A stretch of DNA of 64,000 nt from Pichia kudriavzevii (lineage: Eukaryota; Ascomycota; Pichiomycetes; Pichiales; Pichiaceae): positions 744,001 through 808,000 of the forward strand of contig NC_042510.1 of assembly GCF_003054445.1 (NCBI RefSeq), given 5' to 3'. The notes beneath the pieces are model-generated. The model searched no databases. It was not told the DNA's origin and saw only the letters and a program-made list of their open reading frames with translations. The translations under genes and the position numbers were made by a program. Each line of letters opens with the position of its first letter. Position 1 is the stretch's first letter. Shown here piece after piece: positions 47,961 to 57,158 of this stretch.

Positions 47961-48812
47961 TTTGTATCTTATGATGTTATCCTGAATATGAACTAACCTT
48001 TTTTTCTTTTCTTTTTCTTTTTTTTTTGGGTTGTCTGATTTTGTCGTCCAAAAAGGTTTCTGTAAAATTGATCGATTTATTCCTTAAGAAAACAGAATTG
48101 GTTGGAACTTCTTAGACGGTATGTGCTAAAGGCCTCAGTACCTTAAACTTAGGGGACCAATTGAGTTGTTGTAACCAAAAAAATCCAAAAGAAAAAGGTC
48201 TGGGAGTGGTAACAATAAGGATTTATGTCCAGGAGGAGAAAAAAGAATTAGCAAACGTGTCTGATTTACCAATTATAGCAGGGGAAACAACAAATAACGA
48301 AGAATAAAGCTTTAATAAGAACTTATAACTATGCAATTAAGAGAAGCACTGGGAAAGAACTGCCCTTTTTCTAATTTGGAAAGGAAAATAAGGGGAGGAA
48401 AAGCAAGCGTGGAAGCACCAGTATTTGATCTCTTCATCGAGCAAGTAACCCTTTGCAAGATTTGAGGAAATGGAGAACTCAAGTGTTTAATTAAGGCGTC
48501 AATTTCTTCCGAAAGAAGCAATCCTTCCTAATTAGGAAATGACGCGAAAGACGTCTTGCAAAGGAAGGCGTACGGTGGAGGAGTTTTGGAAGAGGAAGGT
48601 GTGCAGTGGGGGATCGTTCGGCATTATTAATCACATCATTTCCACGGAAAAAATCACTCATCACGGCTCAGCTGTAACCGAAAGTTGATTTGTAAGCAAG
48701 GGACCCCTAGAGAAGACTATAAATAGTCAGGACACCCCCTATTTCAGGGTTCTTGTACTTTATAGTTAGGGTGACCATTACGATACATAGACAACAAGAT
48801 ATACAGCAAGAA
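47961..48812. other. Divergent promoter interval STB1-like/OYE
   Basis: 852 bases. T-rich tract at 48000-48030 just upstream of the STB1-like start. The OYE-proximal part has a TATA box (listed separately) and CCCCT/CCCCCT stress-element-like cores at about 48704 and 48735. No gene; the minus-strand frame at 48312-48521 has no recognisable features. Confidence 0.55.
48718..48726 (+). promoter_or_regulatory. TATA box of the OYE gene (TATAAATAG)
   Basis: A consensus TATAWAWR-type box 87 bases upstream of the OYE ATG, with CCCCT-type stress-element cores on either side. A TATA-containing, stress-responsive promoter is normal for Old Yellow Enzymes. Confidence 0.7.
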
Positions 48813-50012
48813 ATGGCCTCCGAGTTAGCAGATTCCAATTTATTCAAACCAATTAAGCTAGGTTCCATTGAGTTGAAGAACAGGTTGGTGTATGCACCAA
48901 CTACTAGATTCAGAAACTCAACTGATTTTGTTGCTACAGATTCCATGTTGGAATACTACACCAGAAGAGCAAAGAATAATGGTGGTTTGCTGATTACTGA
49001 AGCTACCTTTGCGGCACCTGAGTTTGGTTTATACGAACGTGGTCCAATGATCAAGACCCCAGAACAAGTCAAGGCATGGAAGAAGATTGTCGATTCTGTC
49101 CATGAACAAGGTTCATACATTGCGATCCAAGTTTGGAATTTAGGCAGAACAGCTGATCCGGCATGTCTAAAGAAGCATGGGTTACCTTTTGTTTCTGCAT
49201 CTGATTTCTATTTTGATGAAGCTTCCAAGAAGGCCGCAATTGAATGTGGTAATGAACTTAGGGCTCTTACCATTCCAGAAATCAAAGCAATGGTCGATGA
49301 ATATGTTGCATGTGCAAAAAGATGCGTTGACGAAGCAGGTTTTGACATTGTCGAAATACACGGTGCTCACATGTACTTATTAGATCAATTCTTGCAAGAA
49401 TCTTCTAACCAAAGAACTGATGAATATGGTGGATCCATCGAAAATAGGGCAAGATTTATGTTGGAAGTTGTCGATGCAGTTGTTGCAGCCATTGGTGCAG
49501 ATAAGGTTGCTATTAGACTATCTCCATATGCAGAGTTCCAAGGTGCTTTGGGTTACAAATCCAGAATCAATCCAATTGTAACTTGGGGTTATGTTTTAAG
49601 TGAATTGGAGAGAAGAGCCAAGGAGGGTAACAGATTAGCATATGTCTCCGTCGTCGAGCCAAGAGTGTCTGGTATTTTCGATAACCCAGATGCTGCAAAG
49701 ATTGATTTCACTTGGCCAGATCTGATTTGGAAAGGTCCAATCATCAGAGCCGGTGGTTATCTCGATCCAGAAAACCTCTCCAAATTAGCAAACGCTGTCA
49801 ACAAAGATGACCACACGTTGATTGCTACAGCAAGATACTACACTTCAAACCCAGATCTAGTCAACAGGTTGAAGAATGGCTACCCATTGACTCCTTACAA
49901 CAGAGCAGATTTCTATAGAATAGGCTCAAACATTGGTTACTTAAACTACACTGCTTACGGTGAAGAAGAAGACCATACTAAAGATGACGTTGAGCCAAAA
50001 GCGCTTTTTTAA
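48813..50012 (+). CDS. OYE2: Old Yellow Enzyme, NADPH dehydrogenase (FMN)
   Basis: 399 residues (400 in S. cerevisiae Oye2). FMN-dependent ene-reductase that reduces activated C=C bonds using NADPH. NLFKPIKLGSIELKNRLVYAPTTRFR is the FMN-binding start of the TIM barrel. IHGAHMYLLDQFLQ contains the substrate-binding pair and the proton-donor Tyr, and TDEYGGSIENRARF follows. Oye1 has His191/Asn194 here; this protein has His/His, as in many bacterial members, and Met where Oye1 has Gly195. The start is the first in-frame ATG; the frame upstream opens at TTG. It may be one of several OYE paralogues in the genome, so the symbol is nominal. Confidence 0.93.
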   Translation: MASELADSNLFKPIKLGSIELKNRLVYAPTTRFRNSTDFVATDSMLEYYTRRAKNNGGLLITEATFAAPEFGLYERGPMIKTPEQVKAWKKIVDSVHEQGSYIAIQVWNLGRTADPACLKKHGLPFVSASDFYFDEASKKAAIECGNELRALTIPEIKAMVDEYVACAKRCVDEAGFDIVEIHGAHMYLLDQFLQESSNQRTDEYGGSIENRARFMLEVVDAVVAAIGADKVAIRLSPYAEFQGALGYKSRINPIVTWGYVLSELERRAKEGNRLAYVSVVEPRVSGIFDNPDAAKIDFTWPDLIWKGPIIRAGGYLDPENLSKLANAVNKDDHTLIATARYYTSNPDLVNRLKNGYPLTPYNRADFYRIGSNIGYLNYTAYGEEEDHTKDDVEPKALF

Positions 50013-52496
50013 ATGAACATTGCATTACATGCTTAATAGATATAATTTTTAAATACAATATAATAATAGATAATCACATAATGAGAAAATAAGTGCCACG
50101 TTATAAACACATTGTATAAGTGGTCTTGGGGTCTTGTATTTCACCACGGATAGCAATTACCATGGGAAGTAAAAACACATACATTTGTAGATCTATACGC
50201 TACTACTTACTGGAACGAGGACAACTTGACGGAAATGCACAATATCATCTCGTAACTAGAGACAAGTGAGCTGGGATAGTCCTCGAACAGGTAAAACGTA
50301 CATTTATATTGGATACAAGTATATCGGGTACATGTAAAGAGAGATACGGGCACTATATAGAACCTAGATTTCATAAAATATATGTCTTTTATTTACTATA
50401 CAAACATCCAGATCCAACCAGGGATAGACGGTGCTCCAATGTAGGAGGCTTTCTCCTCTTGGGTTATCTAGTGTATTTTGACACTACCAAGCAAGTTATT
50501 TTGTAGAGACTTAAAGTTTTAAAATACGTGGTTTTCAAAATATGTGGACACAGCGTACTGTCTTTCCGAAGCCTGCCAAGTAAAACCAACGAAAAGCATT
50601 TTTCTTTGCTTTCACTACAAACTCTCTGACTCCTTTACTGAATCAGCAAGACTATTTACATTCTCATTATACCGGTATATCCGGATAGCCAAAGGGTATC
50701 CCTTTCGTCCATGGGCCGAAAAAAAGTGGGTGGATATTATCAACAGCTGTCGTATAGATGTTTCTAGAAAATTATATTTTCCCTTGTTGATCACACGGTG
50801 GGCTGAGAGGCCAACCACATTTTATGTCAACAAACGCCTGACACCCCTGTAGTACTACTATTTTTGCACCACCTGACGTACTCACCAGAGAATAACTTAT
50901 ATCGGATGTTCAAAAGTCAATGGGAATAGGCAAACATACCACTAGATCAACGTACGGTTGCGTAATTTTACAAAGTCTGCTCTCTGTCACAACTACCTAC
51001 AGGAGGGATTTGAAAATGTGTTACGAAGGAACCAAAAGACAAGTTTGTAAAGAAACAGTATTGTTCCCACCATTCCAAGAACGGAACCTTGTAATCAACT
51101 CCTTATACAAGGGCAAGTGTGAGCCAGAGAGGTGACGGGCACCCCCATTTGACTTGCTGACGTCAGAAATTAAACTTTTAATATAGGTGGAATTGGTCCA
51201 TCATGAATTTGGTAACACATCACCACCATGCTGTTGAAGTTGAAGTAGTGTCTTGGAAAAACACAAGGCTCTACATATTCAAGACTTTGCTGTACACCAT
51301 TTTTACTTCTAGTAGACAACTAACAAGAATGGAAAAGCAGTTCACATGCAGCGTTGCGGCGGTTTAAACAATGTCGAATTTATGCTTTGGAGAAAACCCC
51401 TTCTCGCCATGGTCCCAAATATGGGGCTTGGACAAACCAATGTCGTCTTTCAAGGTTTGGTACGATGGACTCGTCTTATATGTGCCGTTATTAAATTCGG
51501 TACCTTGAATCCCACCAATGTTCTCGATATTTTACGCTTGCTACTACTATTTATATACTGCAATCAAAGACAGAAAAGGGTTCTCAAAGTCCAAGTCTAA
51601 TAGAAGACGGGTGAGTAAGTCCAAGCAAAAGGCTCGTCTTTAGGCTAGAATCTTGAACAAGTAGCAGGCCGGTTCTACACGCTTTATACCAATATAAATC
51701 ACCCTGTTTTGGATATCGACAGATCCGGTAACTGTCTAACAGAGTAGCTTGTTACTTTTCAATCCCGACTTGCCGCCAAATGCATTATACCTTTAGAATA
51801 CTTACAGTAGACGCACGCTTTTGTTGTCTCTGTATCGGACAAGAATGGCGAATTAATAGTTGGAACCAGTTAGCCGAAAGAGTGCTTTTTTTTCAATTGT
51901 GGAATATACGTTTCAATGTCTGATTGCGCAGGAGAGGCAAATCACAAGTCCTTTAGGCATGTGTCACAGCAAACCTAACGGAAACCTGTGAACGTTGTTG
52001 ATAAAAGGTACTGTCATGAGGAGAAGAGCACCATTTCCATGCAATCACAAGCATTGAATTGAATTGACTTGTGGGCGGTGGTTAGTCCAACTGTATCTGT
52101 ATTAATCGCCTTCATATAAGGTATATATATATATTTATATATAAATTGAGAAACCCTCGCTTCTCATAGGGAGAGGAGCAACTGTTGCTCGCGAGTGGGC
52201 AACATCTATAAAATAGAGACATCTCCTCCCTGCTCATTTTTCTCAACTGATTGTTCTTTTGAGCTTTCTTTCTTTTGGCAATCAAAAAGAGACACAACTG
52301 GAGGTATTTGCCACGATGAGCTAACGAGCATTTCCATGTTTTCTCATTGCCATTTACTAAAAAGTAATTATATCTTACCCTCCTATAATATTGTGCTAGT
52401 GTCTAGTTTTCCCCATAGGAAGTTTTATGGATGTGCCAAGATTTCCATAAAATGTCGAAAATGGGATACATTTCTTTTCCTCCTCCACACCTCCTT
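50013..52496. other. 2.48 kb gene-poor interval between OYE and DLT1
   Basis: Frames here are short and most lack ATG (for example 50544-50852 opens at GTG and contains no ATG). Composition is close to average rather than extreme, with few simple repeats apart from a TA/TTTATA tract at about 52120-52143. That makes it look like decayed coding sequence or unannotated non-coding transcription rather than satellite DNA. One candidate broken small gene is listed separately. No tRNA, LTR or transposase trace recognised. Confidence 0.5.
51371..51643 (+). pseudogene. Possible broken small membrane-protein gene
   Basis: A 90-codon stretch from ATG 51371 to TAG 51641-51643, interrupted by one in-frame TGA (51506-51508). 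The first half reads MSNLCFGENPFSPWSQIWGL and continues with KVWYDGLVLYVPLL; the second has IFYACYYYLYTAIKD and then a basic tail (KSKSNRRRV, KSKQKAR). The W-rich start, hydrophobic middle and basic tail look protein-like, but I recognise no family. At this length an open stretch with one stop is not statistically striking. It is a weak candidate only. Confidence 0.2.
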
Positions 52497-53204
52497 TTAA
52501 ATGGTTTTCTTCACGTAACTCCAGTTCTGTAGGAATTCCTCAAAGTCTTTGAGGTAGATTGGTTTACCACTAAACCTCAACTCCTCATAAGAGTCGAGAA
52601 ACCTTTTGATTTTAGGATCAGACTGATAAAATTGAAGATGTTCTCGAAGAGAATAATGGTTGTCTAATCTCAATATTTTCGAGTTAGACAATGTTAAAGT
52701 ACCATTGTATTTGATTTCTTGGCCGATTATTTGGATGACGTTCTCGTAGATTAGATCATTTGGTAATTCATAAACATTATCTGAATTATCGTACTCTGAA
52801 GGGTGGTATAGGCCGGGATGTTCAATGTTCCCCTTGGGCATTGCCATTTCTTTGATCTGCATGCATCTATCCATTTCCTTCTCTATCATTCTGCTTGCAT
52901 GTTTCCCAATATCCTTTTCAGTTATGGGGATGTAAGGTTTCGGAATTTCCTGTAAAAGTAGTTTATTGAACAAGAGCCGAAATAAATGAAGTACAGTTGC
53001 AAATGCAATGAAAACAACACAAATCACCAAAATGATGACAGTGTTTGTAGCCAAATGAGTATTTGTTGTTTTACTCTGGACGATAACATCAACAGGCATT
53101 GTTGATGTCATACTTAAAATGAAAAACATTAATATTGCAAATGATGCCGAATACAACCATTCTAGCGATATAAATTTCCCCGGGGATTTGAGATACGATA
53201 TCAT
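52497..53204 (-). CDS. DLT1: Dlt1-like membrane protein
   Basis: 235 residues from the first ATG (53202-53204; upstream in-frame codons start at TTG). Two membrane helices near the N-terminus (about 16-36 and 54-80), between them a short loop with MPVDVIVQSK matching the S. cerevisiae LPIDSISQ segment. KPYIPITEKDI follows the second helix as in Dlt1 (RRYIPITPADL). SYEELRFSGKPIYLKDFEEFL is close to the end and matches Dlt1's YETIRFSGKDVTRDQFIKF. S. cerevisiae Dlt1 is 342 residues; the extra disordered C-terminal third is absent here. Loss of DLT1 causes cold sensitivity in S. cerevisiae; molecular role unknown. Confidence 0.8.
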   Translation of the reverse strand: MISYLKSPGKFISLEWLYSASFAILMFFILSMTSTMPVDVIVQSKTTNTHLATNTVIILVICVVFIAFATVLHLFRLLFNKLLLQEIPKPYIPITEKDIGKHASRMIEKEMDRCMQIKEMAMPKGNIEHPGLYHPSEYDNSDNVYELPNDLIYENVIQIIGQEIKYNGTLTLSNSKILRLDNHYSLREHLQFYQSDPKIKRFLDSYEELRFSGKPIYLKDFEEFLQNWSYVKKTI

Positions 53205-55021
53205 TGTGACTGTTGTAGCAAAGCTCGGCAAATGGTCAACAAATGAACAACGCCTGATATCGGTCTACTCTGATTCAGTGAAACAGTATTGGGAACATTC
53301 AATAAATAGAAGTTGACTTTAATATGCACGGGTAGAAATCGTTACAAACCTTCGTACTGTGAGTTTTCCGCTTTTTTTTTTTTTTTTTCTTCTTGGTGTG
53401 CATGTGTTTATTTTTGTTTTTCTTCGCGGGCGGCTCGGTACATTTTTTATAATAGAAAGCAATTGGATATTTCATTAACTAGGAAAGGGAAGGTGTCCTT
53501 TTAAAAAAAAAAGACATTACGGTCAGACACGCATCAGTTAGACGTAATTTGATGCTTTAACCAGAAACATCATAAAGAGGTAGGTTCCCACAGTGTCTCT
53601 AAGACTGGTCTGTGAAGTACCAAAAGAGGAGGAGGAAAAAAAGAAGAAGAAATGGAGAGCATCCAACCTGGTGTTGTCTCTGATAGACAGAGTACCCTTG
53701 TATTGGAGCTCGCTTGTAGTTGCTGATATTAGATACGGAATAGCGGATGTGTTTGAAAGAAGATGCAAGGGGAAAAAAAAAATAAATAAATAAACCTTAA
53801 GGATACAAGATAACAACTGTCTCTAGATATAAACCATACTTTGAACAGTAAATATTGATAAGCTCTATTACAGTCTATACTATTACACCGTATTGTACTG
53901 TACTGGAGTTTACCGAGGAAAGCTTGCTTGAGATAACACGAGCCGAGACGAGAGCAAAATCAATAAAATGCTTAAAACGCGGAAAAACGAAAAAGTTTTC
54001 CGCCAAAAAGGAACTCGTTTACACCCCCCTGCATCACGTGACACAGCGTGGATGTGCTTGATGTTTGTTTAACATACGGTGAGGCGAATTTACGCTACAC
54101 AACTTTCACGGTGTTTTTGCCTCCCGCTCTGTGATTGAGCGGACATTTTCCGCGGTGTAAGTATTGCCGCATACAAGATCGGGCATTCCTTTAAAATGTG
54201 CAACTCCAAGAGAGGGCATTTGCTGATTCTATTCTCTGCATCTTAAAATGTCCTACAAGTTAGCCATGCAGAGACCCTTTTCTTTATGGGATAATTGTTG
54301 TTGCTTTGGGTTCTACTCCACATTCCTCTAGTCCGACAAGCCTCTCCCTCCTCTTCCATTACCTTCTCCTACCTGCAGAGTCACTTGTACTCCCTCTCGC
54401 TACTGTTTCTCCACGTTCAAGAGCAAGGTTTCCATTTTAAATGCAACCCAGTCTCACCATTATTATAATTGAGCGATTTTTACCACCATAGTTTGACACA
54501 TTCTGTACGCCCAATAAGAGAAGATGTAGCAAAGAATGAAAGCCTGGAAAAAAACAAATCTTGAAAAAAAAAAAAAAAATGAATCGTCATTATCAGAGAA
54601 TCGCACTGCCGGGCGGAAATTGAAAGAGATTGCCGTATTTGGCAAGTCAACAATGACGTTGCGTACTTAAACAGACATGGGTCATGTTAGCTGCTACTGA
54701 AAATATTTTCCTCTTAATCTGCTTTATCTATATGTAATACCTAATCTCCACTTATGACTTTTAAACTAGCAGGTTTAGCCGATATTTGTATTGCTCTTAC
54801 CCCAGATTACATTTCCCCTTCCCCTTTCTGAACCTTTCCTTTGATTGTGTTCTGTTGTGTTGGTGTTTAAGAACGATTCGTTTAAATAAAGATCATCATC
54901 TCCCTTTTCTTTGCAAAGCGATTGTCCACTGATCTTCACCTTATAAAGAGAGAAAAAGAGAAAAAAAAGAAACGACTGCTGCTTCTACGTCATCTTTAAC
55001 CAACAGTCATTTTATCTGAAT
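53205..55021. other. 1.82 kb divergent interval DLT1/permease
   Basis: No credible gene: the frames here are short and driven by A-runs. Notable elements are poly-T and poly-A tracts (about 53372-53390 and 54563-54580), a single CACGTG at 54035-54040 followed by AC (Cbf1-type), and GA/CT-rich DNA just before the permease start. Long upstream regions are common for nutrient-regulated permeases in yeast; this one may hold a large promoter or a regulatory non-coding transcript. Confidence 0.55.
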
Positions 55022-56749
55022 ATGTTCGACAGGTTTAGATCAGAAAAGAAACAGCCTACATTGTCAGTGGAGGCTGTTCCTGATAATTCATCGAACTCCA
55101 TTGATATCTCAAAACAAGTATCTTATATCCCCTATGATATAACTTCCCACGCCGACGTTGAGAAACTTGGATACGATCCTGAAGATAGTGGTTTGGGTGA
55201 ACTCAAACGTGGTCTATCTTCCAGACATGTCCAATTCATCTCTTTGGCCGGCGCCATTGGTACCGGTTTGTTTGTGGGTTCAGGCGCCGCACTCTCAACG
55301 TCTGGTCCTGCCGGTTTACTAGTTGGTTATCTAGTGCTTTGTTTTTTCGTTTGGTCAATCATGAACCAGTTGGCCGAAATGGTCACATGGCTACCTATTC
55401 CTGGTAAATCTACTCCTTATGCCTTGGTTGAACGTTATACTGGTAATAAATCATTCTCATTTGCTGCAGGTCTAAACCTTTGGTACGCTCAGGCGCTTTT
55501 GACTCCAGCGGAAATTTCAGCAGCTGCCTTTGTTATTCAATATTGGACAGATTTAAATGTTGCAATATGGATCTCAATCTTTTGGGTGACAATTGTTGCA
55601 CTTAATTTCTGCGCTGTAAAAGTTTTCGGTGAAACCGAATTCTGGATCGCCTCAATCAAAATCCTAACAATTGTTGGTTTGATCATTGTTGGAATTGTGA
55701 TCTTCTTCGGTGGTGCTCCTAAATCCCATGGCGTTTTGGGCTTCCATTATTGGAAACATCCCGGTGCGTTTGTTGAACATCTAGCTGGTGGTAATACCGG
55801 TAAATTCTTAGCTTGTTGGACTTCAATTATTAAATCTGCATTTGCTTTCATTTTATCTCCAGAATTAATTACCATATGTGCAGCTGAGGCTGAAGCCCCA
55901 CGAATTAACTTGCCAAAGGCCGCAGATAGATTTATTTATCGTTTGTTCTTCTTTTACATCTGCAGTGTCTTGGTCATTGGTTGTATTGTTGGCTCCAATG
56001 ATCCAAGGTTGATGAACGCTATCAATGAAGGTGCAGAAGGTGCTGCAGCTTCTCCATTTGTTATTGGTATTCAAATTGCAGGTATTAAAGTCCTAAACCA
56101 TATCATTAACGCCGCTATTTTATCATCTGCATACTCTGCTGGTAACTCTTTTCTATATGCATCATCTAGAAACTTATATTCAATGTCTGTGAGGGGTGAT
56201 ATCCATAAAGTATTTGCACGTGTGAATAGATTTGGTGTTCCCTATGTATCTGTTGGTGCCTCTGCTGCAATTGCGTTGTTGGCTTACTTGAATGTCTCGG
56301 ATTCTTCAAGTGTTGCATTTACTTGGTTCTCAAATATCTCAACTGTTTCTGGTTTTATCGAATGGGTGTTTGTTTCAATTACTTACCTTAGGTACAGAAA
56401 GGCAATGGATTACCATAACATGAATGACAGAGTCACTTATAGACCACCAATCCAGAAGTTCGGTGCGTACGCTTGTATTTTCTTTTTTTCTTTAGTTGCT
56501 TTAACTAATGGTTATGCGGTCTTCTTCCACTTTAATGGTAGTGATTTTGTTGCTGCTTATATCACCCTACCAATTGTTTTATTTGTTTATCTTGCACATG
56601 CAACATGGACAAAAAATTGGAAAGGGTTTGCTCCCCCGGAAGAAATTGATGTTGTCACTGGCCTCGAAGAAATCGAAAAGGAAACAAGAGAGTATGTTCC
56701 ACCTGTTCCAAGAAATTTCCTTGAACGTATATGGTTCTGGATTGCATAG
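55022..56749 (+). CDS. Amino-acid permease, YAT family
   Basis: 575 residues with about 12 membrane helices and hydrophilic ends; plasma-membrane amino-acid/H+ symporter. The first helix carries the family signature SSRHVQFISLAGAIGTGLFV followed by GSG. IIKSAFAFILSPELITICAAEAE gives the helix-6/loop region, and SSAYSAGNSFLYASSRNLYSM the helix-8 signature. The N-terminal about 75 residues have several Lys and could take ubiquitin, as in Gap1. The start ATG is at 55022. Within the family it could be an AGP-, PUT4- or DIP5-type transporter; I cannot fix the substrate. An upstream interval of 1.8 kb suggests complex regulation. Confidence 0.88.
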   Translation: MFDRFRSEKKQPTLSVEAVPDNSSNSIDISKQVSYIPYDITSHADVEKLGYDPEDSGLGELKRGLSSRHVQFISLAGAIGTGLFVGSGAALSTSGPAGLLVGYLVLCFFVWSIMNQLAEMVTWLPIPGKSTPYALVERYTGNKSFSFAAGLNLWYAQALLTPAEISAAAFVIQYWTDLNVAIWISIFWVTIVALNFCAVKVFGETEFWIASIKILTIVGLIIVGIVIFFGGAPKSHGVLGFHYWKHPGAFVEHLAGGNTGKFLACWTSIIKSAFAFILSPELITICAAEAEAPRINLPKAADRFIYRLFFFYICSVLVIGCIVGSNDPRLMNAINEGAEGAAASPFVIGIQIAGIKVLNHIINAAILSSAYSAGNSFLYASSRNLYSMSVRGDIHKVFARVNRFGVPYVSVGASAAIALLAYLNVSDSSSVAFTWFSNISTVSGFIEWVFVSITYLRYRKAMDYHNMNDRVTYRPPIQKFGAYACIFFFSLVALTNGYAVFFHFNGSDFVAAYITLPIVLFVYLAHATWTKNWKGFAPPEEIDVVTGLEEIEKETREYVPPVPRNFLERIWFWIA

Positions 56750-57158
56750 CTACATGAGCCATCTTTTAAGTTCAGTCACTTTTTACGATTTTTTTTTCCT
56801 TCTTGGTTGTTCAAAAAAAAAAAAACACTTCATTTCATGGCATTGTCTCATTCCCATCTAAAACTGTATTCTAAAACCATTGTTTTGTATTACCAAGTTT
56901 ACTCCCGTATATACCTAAATCTTTAGCTACAAAGTCACTTGTTCGTCACATTCTCCTGTATGCAGTTGAAAGCACAAGAATACAAGAAAAGAATTTTCTT
57001 ATTTTCTAGCTTTTTTTTTTCGTTCGTACTGCGACTAATGAATTCAACTTTTTTTTTCTCCAACCTTCAACATCGTTGACGAAAGTTATATCCATTTGTT
57101 TCTTGTATATAATTGCAAGGCAAATCTACGGATCACGACAGCGGCCATTCATTCAAAA
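56750..57158. other. Intergenic permease-GCN1
   Basis: 409 bases with several T- and A-runs (3' processing of the permease, then the GCN1 promoter). No further gene or clear factor site seen. Confidence 0.55.

Noticed and set aside
50544-50852. 102-codon plus-strand frame downstream of the OYE gene
   Set aside because: It opens at GTG, has no ATG anywhere, and no recognisable motif.
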